NCBI GenBank assembly: GCA_026419785.1
Contig: JAODTK010001110.1
Span: 372,001-436,000 of the forward strand
Length of the DNA stretch: 64,000 bases
Origin: Sclerodactyla briareus
Taxonomy: Eukaryota > Echinodermata > Holothuroidea > Dendrochirotida > Sclerodactylidae
Reading direction: 5' to 3'
In this document: positions 23,641-35,590 of the stretch, in pieces
Layout of the letters: each line of letters starts with the position of its first letter
Numbering within the stretch: the stretch's first letter is position 1
Program-made: the position numbers and the translations under genes
The notes under the pieces: model-generated
Database searches by the model: none
What the model was told of the DNA's origin: nothing
Seen by the model: only the letters and a program-made list of their open reading frames with translations

Positions 23641-23879
23641 TTATCGCTTGGTTCGGATGGAGAAAGATCCATGTCTGAGAGACGACAAAAGTCGGAAATT
23701 TGCTCCGTTCCACACACATCACCCGGTGCTGCATATACCCACGTTCCGATCTTGTTTGTCATTTTGGTTCCTTTTTTCAACACAAGTATTTTGCGGAATC
23801 CTCTGCTAAGATCGGTCTGGACCCTAATGAAGGCAGTATTGTTGGCAGCACCTGGCGAAAAATCGATTGGTGGCGTTTA
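23641..23879 (+). CDS. Exon-like core of array unit 5, longest continuous frame
   Basis: Acceptor TCTTATTTTCAG is followed by a frame that stays open through the entire core (about 80 codons: LGSDGERSMSERRQKSEICS at the start, LRNPLLRSVWTLMKAVLL in the middle, GEKSIGG at the end). The right edge lacks a canonical GTATGACGTCA (here TTACATTACGTCA). It has no ATG start of its own, as expected for an internal exon. I recognise no domain; a hydrophobic stretch in the second half is moderately strong. Confidence 0.35.
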
Positions 23880-23975
23880 CATTACGTCACGACAGAAAAA
23901 AATACAATAACAGTACAATACAATGCATCCATACAATACAATACCACAACAATACAATACTACATTCTATATAAT

Positions 23976-26900
23976 TCTGGAATTCGTGAATCCGGGAGAA
24001 AGCACGATCGGTTTCCCTCCCTGCTCTCCCACTGGCGACTGGTCTGGTCCTCTCACTTTCCCAGTATGGTAACCAGGAGGTGGAGTTGGCAACCCTTCCC
24101 TGTTATTCATCACTTCCCAAACAAAATCCTGTGGAAAGTTTGTATATATATATCAAGCAGAAGAGGTTTAATGTTAGTCAACTGGAATATCCGACTGTTG
24201 TCACGTGTATATGTGTAATGCTCAGAAGTCAAATCCTTAATCCTCAAGACTAGCCGGAGATTGCATTCTTTGGGTCCATGGGGGACTCGAACAAAGTAAC
24301 CACCCAAAACTCAATAGCGCAGGACCCCCGGCCGTATACAGTACTCTGGCCTCTGAGGGCACCTCGTCGTAACCAAGCTTCGAATACAGATGGTTACTGT
24401 TTTATTCCTGGTGGTTGGAACGCGGAGATGATCGTGGCATTTCTACTATTGGAGGGAACTCGCGAGCATTGAACAATCCAGAGTTTGTAACGACTCGTGG
24501 TCTGTGTTCATTTACACCGGGGATCTGGGCCCATGGCCGCCATCGCGTTGCTGCTGGTCCCACTGTCGGTTATGGAAGATTGGGTGTTTATCCTTAATTG
24601 ACTAAGAGGAGCTCAATTGGTTGCTTATTCGGAGAAGGAAGGCGATGCCCGCAGTGGAATTAGCCAGATTGGCTCTCCTGGTTCTGCTTGAGCCGATGCG
24701 GGCTTCTATGAGGAACTTCTAAGATGAGAGCAAGTTCTTTTAGAAATCTCCAAGCGGCGGGGTCCATTCGTCTTATTAACCAACCGTGATTACCCTTCCT
24801 TTATTCCGAAGCTGATAGTGATGTGGAACTGCTGGTGCTGTCTCTGGTTCCTCCCTGTCGGTTCGGATGTGAGTCTGAGGTTAAAAACTAGCTCCAACAC
24901 TGTAAAACCTGCTTTGCTTAATTTATGGTGAGGGGTCACGGGTAGCCTGGCTATTGGGTGGTTTATTTTGTGGATTCACGGATTCTAACTTGGACATTGC
25001 GGATAATATACTGTTGCATCATATGCCAGATTCCTGGATTATTCAGTGGATTCCATGGGGCCTTAGTGAGAGAGGCTAACGGTAGGGCTGAGACCAGGAA
25101 CCAGTCTTTTGCGTGGTGATTTTGGGAAAGTCAGTTAAGGTGTTGGGCGAAAACACGGAGGTCAATGGGTTCCGTCTACGTCGGTAGTGTCATCGATGAC
25201 TCTGATTCGTGTGAGATCGAGGTTCGTGGACGTCTCGGGACTGTAATATGATTAAGAGGAATCACTGGATAGTAGCAGATATTGAGATAGGATGAGGCCA
25301 GGGCATGGTCGATTGCCTGGAGAGGTCGGGTTTGATTGGGAAGGCGATGGGGGGATGCCGCTGGTGACGTTCTATGCATGAGTTCCAATGCATGTGCTTC
25401 AATGAGTGAATGGGTATTTCGTCATTATGATATGACAATACAATTCCAATCCTGATATGCTGTGGGGAGGTTTTCATTTTGTCGTCATACAAACGACCAA
25501 TATCATTTTCACCAGGTGTCGCGTGTCTATTTAAACAATGCCATGAAAAAGTTGGACTGCGTATAAAACATTTTTTCTTTACAAGCTTCATTCCCATTTA
25601 CACGGCAAGCGAGTACCACCACAACATAAACTGAACACGACTTTCGAAGATATTTGTACCTGTTACCAAATTCAGACACACTGGTACATACGGTACTACC
25701 TGACTACATCGCGGGAGGGCAATAGCCGATTTTATTCTGGCGCTTGGAACAGCAACAGCAGAAAGTGCCATCTCTGCTGAAAACTTACCCAGACAGTTTC
25801 CTCCCCAATGACGTTATGTAACACAATCACTTGGGAGGGTTCAGCAAATCTCGAGGATGCCAGAGCCCCAGATTCCTGGTCTATTTTTTTTCGCAGTGAT
25901 ACGATATAGAGTCTCTCTCACTTGTCAACTACAGCGTAAGACCGAGGGGTTTAAAGTGGAACACACATTTCCTCAACACAACTTGAGCCTCTCGGGCAAC
26001 AGCTTTGAAACAGTTTCCCAATCGGCGTTCGTTGACTCCTTTCAAATAATATTCTGTTGTATACCTTCCGATAACATTAGAAAAGTGCGTGTGTCGCCTC
26101 TGTATGATGTACGTGTTCACCTGCTTGTTCGCTAAATTGAAAGGCGTGAATGACATCAACGTCATATCTAGCATGTAGTTTTGACATGTCGGTAGATGGA
26201 GCCTATTTTTCATGCCTGTTAGAGGTCACGAAAAGTCCGAGAGAGGTAAGTACCCTAGTTATTGGAAATAAACTTCACTACATTGAAGCCAAAAGGACCA
26301 CATGGGTGATTTCCGGAGGATGGTGTTAGTTTGGGTCGGGTTCATTGAGAAACATAGCATTGATACGACCCGAAGTCATCAAAAGTCACTCAGGTGTAAG
26401 AAATAATACGGTTTGAATGAAATGTCCGAAATGTCAGACGAGGTTGGCATGCGCGTCATTGCAATCTTCCAGTGAAAATGCATCTGTCTAGCCCCCAGTG
26501 ACCGTTCCCAGTTCCGTCTTGAAATGAGGTCATTTTCGAATTTCAAAGATACCTTCCGATCGAATTAAACCTTGGATGACCATTCGTTACTCTCTTGTGT
26601 AATCACATTGTGTTTTAGAGGCAGTGATAAAAAGCTCAAATGACGGGCGAATCATGGTCCTATTTTTTTTTAAATTTACAAAACAAAAAGTTGCATGTCA
26701 ATCAATCTATACGACAATTCTTCCAGACAAATCATGTTTATACGCGAAATGAATTAACATTTCACTGCACATTTTAATGCAATAAAGGAACTGAGTAACC
26801 TATAACTTAGTTTGTATAGCTTTCTCTATGATACTTCAACATTCTAAAGAGATTCACTTCTACTGACTCCCAAAACAAATTCCATTGATCGGTCAGTAAA

Positions 26901-28027
26901 TAGTCCAATTAACAACGAAGACGAAGACAGATGATGCAACCGTAAGCGTTGTCATAGTGAGCCTGAGACGTTGCCAGTGCACAGCACACTGTATGAGCTA
27001 TATTCGGTACTGCTTGGGCAATGAGGGAGCCTATATAGCCACGGAATGTTAATCGGCTTCTGTGGTGCTAGCTAGCTGCTACCTACTCACGTACACGCCG
27101 CCAACGCTCATATTAGACTAGCTAGTTCAGCAACTGTTCAAAGATACACATCGCACCATATCCTGGATAATTGGAGTGTGACCCGCGCGTCAATCTGACA
27201 GTCTTTTCAACTCCATGGATTGGTATCTATTTTTTGTGATACGTCTGGTTTTCGATGTGGCTATATAACATGTGGTAAGCGTGCGTTTGGAACTTCCCAC
27301 GTAAAATTAGGCCTCCTTGCCTTTCCTTCCCCATTCTTCCTACATCAGCATCACGTGCACCACTGTGTTTACTTGCTTGGGTTTGGGGGTTCAGAATAGG
27401 TACCTACGGACACCTGCATCCTATATCGGTAAGGTCCATAATGTTAAGTCTGATCAAATGATGTTCGTGGAAACATGTCAAACACAGAACCTCGAATTGA
27501 AGTGAAGCCACCTCATGATGTTAGGGGAAACATCAAATCGCATCGGGTAACCCTTTTTTTCTATCAGTTTTTTTTTTAACTCGGCTAATCTTCGCGGACA
27601 TCTGCTAGGTCGATAACCGGCACTATAACAACATTTGCCCAGGGCATGGAATTTGAGGCGATAATTTCGCGAGTTCGATTTCGGACTCGATTAGGCTAAA
27701 TTATAGTTCAGACGTGCAGTAACTCGCGTTACAGTACTACTACTAGTGCCAGTAATGGCCGATACACACACAAGTAGGCGTCGTCTACAAGATGTTAAGC
27801 CACCTGCGCTGAAAAACCACCAGGCCGGTGATGTGCCCAACCTGGCTGGTTGTTACCGGTAGCGTGTTAACATCACAGAGTCAAACAGCTGACTGGAGGG
27901 ACAACCAAGTTGAAGAGAAAAGGGACATGAATAAAACTGCAGAGTACCACATTTGAAATGCGTCCAACACATCCATAAGGCACTATAAGACAGGCTAGAG
28001 TCATCGTTGCTAGCCTACCATATACAG
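23976..28027. other. Long stretch without a supported gene
   Basis: Several GC-richer patches (24,000-24,600, 25,080-25,600) carry short protein-like runs in different frames, for example LVNWNIRLLSR near 24,177 (+), which faintly recalls the start of a LINE endonuclease domain. The typical downstream motifs are not found. Frames at 25,176-25,597 (-) and 25,857-26,135 (+) have no recognised motif. 26,200-28,000 appears unique, AT-rich and non-coding. Confidence 0.45.
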
Positions 28028-28116
28028 GTTAATGACGTTGTTGGTGCGTCACATGACTCAAAAGATGCTAAACTGGTGATGAAAAGGAAAAAATTCGGAG
28101 TCTCGCACAATAAAAG
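28028..28116 (+). CDS. Candidate internal exon, 89 bp
   Basis: Bounded by TACCATATACAG at 28,027 and a consensus donor AAAAG|GTAAGTA at 28,116/28,117. The frame is open throughout: VNDVVGASHDSKDAKLVMK followed by a Lys/Arg-rich end. The donor is one of the strongest in the window. Length and phase suit an internal exon, but neighbours could not be joined in phase with confidence. No family is recognised. Confidence 0.4.
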
Positions 28117-28399
28117 GTAAGTACTCGCGAGGGACATCGTAAATAGACAGTATTGAGGAACGGAAATGCAGAGAAGTTATAGCAGACCTAAATGAAGTGA
28201 ATGAACAAAGATGAAAGAAAATGAATAAACTGACAGTTCATATAACGTAGGGACTCCAGTTGAAATCAAGTTCCTATGTTTAGCTAAAACAATCTTATAA
28301 CCCTTTTTAACTAGAATTCGGTGGGGATCAGGTATTTTATGTTGTCCCGAGAGGACCTATATGAGTGATCACAAAAAGACAGATGAGTATTATATAGCG

Positions 28400-28927
28400 T
28401 TGCAAATAGACAATTGGGTTTTACAAAGTACATGTCAACCATTGTAGGAAAGTGTGATGATCAGTTACAAATGGAATGGCGGTTTCTTTCATCCATGCAA
28501 TTCACCAAAAATCACGACGTCATTGTTTCGACGAGAGACCTTGCACATAAAAACCCACGCCATGTGTCACATCCTTGAAACACCCAAACAGGCGAACCTG
28601 TTATTTTGCCACACCATGCCTCGTCGTACGATTTGATCGAAATCAGGGAGGGAGTCGTCATCGTCGGACCTCAAACTCAGAAGCAGTGGAATGCTCTGCC
28701 GAATCGTCGGAATGAGCACTTCGTGCAGTGCAACTTGTTCTATTGGCAACGACAATGACGACTCAGAGGAACCCCTCTTCTACTACCAGTTTAGAATACA
28801 TCTGGAGCTTTGTTTGCGAGGCCTAACTAGTTTGGTTGGATTCGCTCCCGAGAGATTCAAGTCTTCTGGCTCAATGAATGTTGAAGGTGTGCGGGCGACT
28901 GGGGATCGTGTTCCGCAGTCTGTATGA
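28400..28927 (+). CDS. Coding-like region with a probable frame shift
   Basis: From about 28,400 a plus-strand frame reads protein-like sequence with few stops (for example QFTKNHDVIVSTRDLAHK and EIREGVVIVGPQTQKQW) to a TGA near 28,757. From 28,691 an overlapping frame continues with NDNDDSEEPLFYYQFRIHLE to a TGA at 28,925. GC content is higher than in the flanks. A minus-strand frame (28,567-28,755) is also open, so strand assignment is uncertain. Together with the exon at 28,028 this may be host coding sequence or a decayed element ORF. No recognised domain. Confidence 0.3.
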
Positions 28928-30946
28928 TCTTGTCCAGAATACTAGAAGTTACTGCAAATAACGGATGAAGGTGCTGCTAATTAAAAAATAAAAATAAAAG
29001 TATTATCCTTTTTACCCTCACTTACTGCACATCCTGCATGGCCCCCAAAATTGCTCTCTCTGTCTATTTGCGGGATGAAGTCGCTATCGGTTTCGAGATT
29101 CTTTTTCCTTGTAGGTGTCCCTCTCGTATTTAGGCAGTAAAGCAAATTGAGAGTTTAAGGGACTCGACGCTCTTGGATTCTGGGTGAACACTGCTGGTGG
29201 TGCCGAGGTGAGCTGGCAAATTTTGCTACGACTAAAAAACAAAGGTTTATTGCTTCAAGTGGTTGTATGATTCAACGATATCTCCCAAAATTCGACCTCG
29301 GAAAAGGGGTTGATTTTGTGGTCGCCCCATAGCATGTGAATGTGAGGGAAACTTTCTGTGTCAATTCCTACTCGAAAGGTATTTAAACCTGATATATAAC
29401 GTCCTTCGATAACATAGAAATAACATGGATTTCCCCCCAAACCAGCGAACGTCGCCCTTTTGTCTTCAAACGGAGATAGCTTAGGCTAATACATTCGACT
29501 GAACATTGTTGAAAACATAGCCGGGACGGTATTGATCATCCCTTGACATGAAATAGAGTACAGTTGTTGTCGAATAATTTGCATAATTTGGGAGATGGAT
29601 GACCTCCAACGCATTTCACTTATGAAGAAACCTTTTTATGTTTCAATTCAAAGCCAGAAATATTCAACAAAATGTTTCGAGTAATTTCCCGTCATGTACC
29701 GTCATTAAAACGCAGATTATGATGAATAACGTGTGATCAGTGAAGTGAATGACTTAGAGAAAGTTTCGCTTCCCAACTTCACTCATTCAGTCATTCCATT
29801 AATCGGTGTGAATTTGCGTATTGGTAAACATTCAGTCTTATTTTGGAGCAATATGATGAAATGATCACTCGTGAAATTGGCTTCGTACTCTCGAATCAAG
29901 TGGTCCTAGTTGTCTTGTTGGTGGGGAATCCTTATTAACCAGGTATTAAACGCGATCTCTTCGTGAGCTTCATGTATGCTGTGTACTCCCCTTCACGCAA
30001 TGTTAACCGCTGCGTGGTGTGTGCATAGTACCAGGAAGGACACGACCAAAGTGGCAATTCCCCGGGTGATTAGGAATACGTTGAGCATCTCTTAAGAATG
30101 CATGACCTTTATAGAAGTTTGACAGGCTTGGCATCAGCTGTGCTACCTTCCTCCGTGCATAGTCCCCATTTTTTGGCCTAAGCCCTTCTACGATCTGATC
30201 GTGACGCGGTCAACGACACGGCAGTGACTCCTGCTGTGCTAATAGTTATGAGCGCAGAGCACAAGGGTTATCAGTATTTGCAGTGTGGACCTTCCGACCA
30301 GGCTTTTATTGCCTTGCTCAGCTCCATACCTGATGCCGTTTATACTTGTTTCTCTAGATTGATTATACTGGGTGTCTTCAGTGCTCCACCTTGTGATTGT
30401 GGAAACCACACTGACAGAAGTAGTGAGCGCCAAAGTAGACAGGACATTAGATTGATGACCGTGGTTCCGGAATTTCGTGGTGTCTATGGACTTGTTATCC
30501 ATTATGGCGTCAGTGTCAATGAGATTACTCATAGATGTGATTCGGAAGACGATTGAGAACAGCAGAGTCTAGGTCCGGTTCCGCAAACGAATCATCGGCG
30601 CTTCGTGTGCACCACGGGGTATGTGCAGACAGTCGATCGGAGTAGCTAGAAACAAACTCGTTCACGGAGCATCTCGAGTGGTATCAAGAAATGCATTTCG
30701 ATAGCCCTTCAAGAAAAGCAGAGCAAAGAGAATAGCGACAGATCCTTTCCAGAGAGACAGTCGATGCTGCGTGCCGAATCGCTAAGCAGGACTACAAGAG
30801 TTAAAGTATAGTTTGGGACTACACTAGTACACCACGGCACCCGGTAACAAGAGCCTCATGGCTGGCTTACTGTGCATCACAAGATCTGGGAAATCAGCCT
30901 CTGTCTTCATTGTTATTCGTCATAGCAGCAGATGGAAAGATCTGGA
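28928..30946. other. Unassigned sequence with open patches on both strands
   Basis: The segment 30,200-30,556 is open on both strands for about 100 codons, with no recognised motif. The rest is stop-rich. No RNA genes or repeats are recognised. Confidence 0.45.
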
Positions 30947-31085
30947 CTAATGAATCAGATCAATGGTGCCGTCTGAAGGGGTCTTCTGAGGGGATTTGTA
31001 AACGAGGCCGGTCCATCCAGGCGGCTGAACATTTTGGGGCGGTGGCGTTGCGTCTATGGCAGAATCATAAACTGTAAAATACCTG
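30947..31085 (-). CDS. Candidate last exon, unrecognised protein
   Basis: On the minus strand an excellent acceptor (CCCCCTCTCCCAACAG, ending at 31,086) precedes a 45-codon frame ending in TAG. The peptide starts RYFTVYDSAIDATPPPQNVQ and continues with a Pro/Gly/Trp-rich tail. Codon composition and a clean stop suit a C-terminal coding exon. It reads one base into a codon at the acceptor, which does not match the phase of the candidate exon at 31,252-31,361, so either an indel or another exon separates them. Confidence 0.4.
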
Positions 31086-31251
31086 CTGTTGGGAGAGGGG
31101 GTCGGTGAAACTCGAAGGGGGTTAGAGATTAATTAGGGGATAGGTCCCGTAGTCTGAGGTGATCCGGGCTGAGATTGTCAGGCCGCCCTTGAGCCAGTAT
31201 GACTAGGATCTGAGCTCTCAGTTCGCATGATGTTATAAGACAGCTGAGGAC

Positions 31252-31361
31252 CTTCCATTGACCTCTAGTGGCTTTTGCCTCGGCATTTTTTGGATATCCT
31301 TTTGAATAACGTCGCAGTTCTAGTTCCGGAAATGGTCGTTCGTCGTCGTAAGATTCTCCTC
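31252..31361 (-). CDS. Candidate internal exon, unrecognised protein
   Basis: Minus-strand segment of 110 bases between CTGTTGAG (acceptor) and TGGAAG|GTCCTC (donor). The frame is open: ERPFPELELRRYSKGYPK lies in its centre, flanked by acidic and basic residues. Composition is typical of a coding exon. It lies about 170 bases upstream (on this strand) of the candidate last exon at 30,947-31,085, but their phases do not join directly. The acceptor lacks a strong pyrimidine tract. Confidence 0.35.
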
Positions 31362-34300
31362 CTCAACAGATCAAGAAGTAAACTGCTACAGGCGACTTCA
31401 TTGGTGGAATAAACAATGAATTTATCTGAATAATGGACGAGTCAAAGCGGAAGTTTATCATCAGCTAAATTACGAGCCAAGATGTCATGAGATAAGTGAA
31501 GTTTATTCTATTTCTAATCCGCAAACGACGAAGAAAAGGAGGGAAAGAGGGGAAAAAGAGTATTTATATATCTATAAACATCAAAGGCCGCTGGGGCAAC
31601 TCTTAACTCTTGGACTATCACTAACGTAGTCGACCATATTCACATATATGAGGTGTCCACGGCCATGCTGCACACGCATGAACGGACCAGCGCGTCATTT
31701 CGTGCGTGTTAGGATCCACGGCGGCTACGCAGCTCGCTAACAACCTAGCGCACCCATAGAGGGCTTCTAGCTATCAAAATTGACCATAATGGAAATGAAA
31801 TAAGGTCTGAACGAAAAAAAAAAACCTGACATACCTATAGCTAAACTGGACCGAACTCCAAAATTTGCTTAGAAAAGGCCGAAAACATAAACCACCCTCA
31901 GGAAAACTTCTCTTTTCAAAAATACTGAAATAGTACTTTTATCCAGAAAAGCCAAAACAGAGCTCAGACTCCAAATCGACAACTGCAAAGATACACAAAT
32001 GAAAACGGGAGTAAAAAAATAAGAGATATATACACAATATCAAAAAACAGGCATTTATAGTCGAAGCTGCCATAGACAAACAAGTTCATCGACGAATTCC
32101 CCGGAAATTGAAAGTTCGTAATGATGACTCCCAACATTCGTTAAATCAATGCAAATGCTGCACAAAAGTAATGGGACTCTATTCCGATTAGAATTGGTGG
32201 ACAACGGAGATACGGATGCAACATTTGGAAATCAGCCAACATGTCGAAGAAAAGAAAAGAAAGAAAAGAAGAACATTAGAATTGTAACACACAGATCCCA
32301 AATCAAACTGTTTTCCGGGAAAAACTAGACAAGTTATTTGAACAAATGAAAACCAAAAACGAGCGGTCTTTCGTATCATTGAAAACAACCGAACGAGGTC
32401 ACCAGCAGTGCGGCGGGAGGAACCGGGGGGGTGGGGGGGGCTTGGGGGGGGGATCAGCCCCCATTGAAAAAATGATGGTGGGGGGCAAACGCTTGTTCGC
32501 CCCCCCCCCCCCCCCCCAATATTTGCATAGTGATTCAGAAAACATCAATGATGTACCTATTTATCTGTTAATTGCTATCGCCTGATTGTTTGAAATGTAT
32601 ATTTCAACATTTCTAGGAATACTCGTGAATAGTGACAATAATCAGTTACACCCCAGACACCATCGGCGAATTATATTAGAATTGGCATCTTCGGTGTCAT
32701 CTTGGCGGTCCCGAATGGCAGTAATGGTACTCGTGAGAAGAAGGCCCGGTTACTGAGCGTAGCATGGGTTGACATATTCACTGTGTCGCATTTCTCACCC
32801 AATGCACCATCACTGTAGCCTATGTTCACACTAATAGTCTAAGAGCACAGTATGTACCATAGCCCGGTGGTATCTTGCTCCAGGCAACAGGGTCCGGATC
32901 TAAGCATGAGGCCGACGGTGACGTGCCCAGGGGCCCCCACAAAAAGGGGGGGGCCCCCACATAATTTCATAATCGTATTTGGAGAAGTATGTTATAGAAT
33001 TTCAGCCAAATTTAGACTGATGAAGGCTAGCAACAGCCATACTAAACCTGCTCGTGCAACCGCATCTGGTCAACCAACAAACCGGTTCGTCAGTCTTTGG
33101 AATTTTTCTGGCCCCACAGAGGTAAATCCGGCCCTGCCAGGCAACCCATTCAAAATAAAAATCAATCGATTGCGATGCTGTCGGACGTTGAGCCATATCC
33201 ACTTATCTAAATATGAATTAAGTCGGAATGGCCATTAAATGAGGTTAACAATTGTACACTTCGGTGTATAAATAGGCTACGCATTATAAACACAGTGGTG
33301 CAGTATATATACTTGTATTATTCGCTGGTAATATGCCTTGTCAATTGATTAACGAAGGCTGAAACTATTTCGAATTAATTCAAGACAAGACATGTTCCTA
33401 CTCAGCTGTGCTTCATGCTTCATTCTTCAGATGAGTTAAGAATATGTAAGAATTAAGTAACTATTATGAAAATATCCATTTTGAAAAATGGTATGTAGTT
33501 GATGTACAGTAAGTTGGTAGGCTATGTTTCAGCAAAAGAGTATACCAATTTAAAGAATAAAAATTTCGGTGGGATCACTATCATCCACGACAGTGTAAGG
33601 ATTACTCAAATTCAAACGTGTTGTTTAACATATGCTTAAGTAAGGGACATGGGCATTAGCTATTACATCACGGAACGACAGGCGCCATCTCAACAGTCAA
33701 CACACCACTACTTAGAAAGGGTGTTTCAAATGTCAATATGCTGGATCAAATGAATACCGTGTACGGAGTGACATTTTTCATTCAACTTGTATTAACGATG
33801 GATTGCCGTCAATTAAAATAAATCTTGTAAGCAATATACTGCACCTAGCCATTTAGAAGATATTGAAACCAAATGGTATATTTCACGCGTTTTTTTTTCT
33901 TTCCCGTCAAATAAATTTGATATAATAATAAGGTAGAAAAGTATCGCTTCAAATTCACATATAAGCCCCATTAACGATATTTTGTCGTGACGTCATGCAA
34001 AATTCGCCGTCGCTTGTCGCTGGACGCTAGCAGACGACAATCCATCTTTAAAACTTATATTCAAATTGCATTTTTTCTCTGATTGTTCTTGATATTCATG
34101 CAATTTCAACATGAGACCTGTATTTTATGCCTAGATATTTGTAGCACAGGCCACTCGGCAAATGCCGTTTCCGGCATCTAGGGGGCCTGGAAACCCCCAA
34201 AATTTATTCCACGCTTCGCGCCAACTAATGGTGCGCTACGCTAGTAGGAAACAGTCACATTGCCCACCAAGAAAAAAATACATTCCGCCGCGCCTGGTCA

Positions 34301-34499
34301 CACCAGTTGTGACAAGGTCACAGCTGAACATCCAAGAATAGGCTCATGTGACCAGTTATTACACTATCAACACTACGGAAAATTCTTGCAATTTGTGAAG
34401 CCAGGAGGATTCGTTCCTTAATTAGTGAGTTTATCTCTCGTCTGCCCGTTACCCAGACTGCCTACACTCCAGGGCGATGCATGCCTAAACTTGTTTTCG
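31362..34499. other. Unassigned stretch with homopolymers and dispersed-repeat scraps
   Basis: I see no supported gene. G-runs and a C-run lie at 32,418-32,518. The segment 32,920-33,240 contains GGGGCCCCCACAAAAAGG and GTAAATCCGGCCCTGCC, which look like scraps of a dispersed repeat. The segment 34,150-34,260 (GGGGGCCTGGAAACCCCCAA, CGCTTCGCGCCAACTA) also looks like a decayed repeat with GC-rich inverted blocks. Confidence 0.45.
32418..32518 (+). repeat. G-run cluster followed by a C-run
   Basis: Four G-runs of 7-9 residues (from about 32,426) and GGGGGG near 32,480 are followed by a run of about 17 C residues ending at 32,517. The block could form a G-quadruplex or a G:C hairpin. Homopolymer lengths are uncertain. 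Confidence 0.8.
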
Positions 34500-35590
34500 A
34501 TTGGCGATTCGATGGGAGGATTGGCAGTATTGGCAGGGAGTATTGGCTTTTGACTGCGACTTCGACAAAATTCAAAAAGGATCTTTGCTCACTTACCTAG
34601 AACAGATTCTTGATAATGACGATAATGACTTTATCTTATATCACACTGACTGCTACTTCACATTGATGATGTTTCCTACTCCATCAGACTAGAGGGCAAA
34701 CTGGGACATCTTTTCAAGACTAGCATTGGGTCACCACAAGGAGACATTGCAAGCGCAATATTCTTTACACGTATCTAGCCAACTCTTTGAAATCAGATGA
34801 CAATGCCATTGATGCAGTTATCCTACCATCTCAAAAGATCATGACTACAGCGCAAACAATTACACCAACAACTTTTTCACCGTAGACCAACTGATGATTG
34901 CATATACTGCAATATATCTAATAACGAGTTACTGGAAAAACTGACAAGAAGCCTGAGAAGGAATCTGAGTATCAACATCACGAAAACTGAGAATTTTTTC
35001 AATCACGAGAAATTGAAATGAAAGTTGGAAGAAATGACCGTGTGAATGTAAATAAGTTCGCTCGGACCAAAGAAGGACCAAAGAAGACAATAACAGAAGA
35101 ATCGGTTTAAACCAACAATGCTTTTCAACACTGTTAACAATCTTCAAAACGGAAGAATGGAAGAAGAAGAAGAAGAAACATTACACTCAAGATTTTCGAA
35201 GCGCTAATAAAGAGTATTTTGCCATATAACTGTGAACTATGGGGTACAACGAATGAACTTGATAAAAAAAATTGACACTTTTCAAAGTAGACTACTTCGC
35301 AATGTTCTCAACGTCGGTGGACCAATAAACAATGGATACCAACGTTAATGGAAACAATCAAATCTCTTAGTCATCCATAGTAGCACATAGAAATTGAGAT
35401 TTCTCGGTCACGCGGCAAGACTCCAGGAGGATGCTCTCGCGAAGATCGCTCTAGGAGAAGCATTGAGACTTACGAAGTACCGGAAACTCAAAAGCTCAAA
35501 CAACTCAAACAAAGTCATTAACTTTTTTCTAGGCCTTGCTATATGTCTCCCTAATCAGAATGAAGAAAATAAAACATGGCTAAAATAATG
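34500..35590 (+). mobile_element. Decayed LINE: reverse transcriptase and C-terminal region
   Basis: A non-LTR retrotransposon ORF2 remnant broken by stops and frameshifts. In order: the RT block TSIGSPQGDIASAIFFT (about 34,718-34,775), where SPQGD is the conserved PQG motif; a later SLRRNLSINITKTENF block (about 34,950); the downstream NCELWGTTNELD block (about 35,225); and KLRFLGHAARLQEDALAKIA (about 35,388). The last two match the C-terminal pattern of a LINE group with Y.SE.W.L and LR.LGH..RL...A blocks, which is family knowledge recalled without a search. The YADD segment is not intact, so the copy cannot be active. Confidence 0.75.

Larger units (their letters stand above)
21725..23975 (+). 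repeat. Five tandem copies of a 446-472 bp unit containing an exon-like core
   Basis: The anchor CAGTTATCGCT occurs at 21,811, 22,283, 22,729, 23,191 and 23,638, giving spacings of 472, 446, 462 and 447. Each unit has four parts. (1) TTGCATAAGCCTCCGCAATC plus an AT-rich lead. (2) A pyrimidine-containing acceptor (TTTCAAAACTCTATTTCCAG-like). (3) A GC-richer core of about 220-250 bases holding GGATGGAGAAAGATCCATGT, GAGAGACGACAAAAGTCGGA and GTTGGCAGCAGCTGGCGAAA. (4) A GTATGACGTCA motif and a pentanucleotide (ATACA)-rich tail. Divergence is mostly indels. Confidence 0.9.

Noticed and set aside
24170-24220. LVNWNIRLLSR as the start of a LINE endonuclease
   Set aside because: The short match is not followed by the ETWL, GDFN or other endonuclease motifs within 1.5 kb on this strand.
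27600-27700. GAGTTCGATTTCG as a pol III B box
   Set aside because: The nearest A-box-like word is about 70 bases away and poorly matched.
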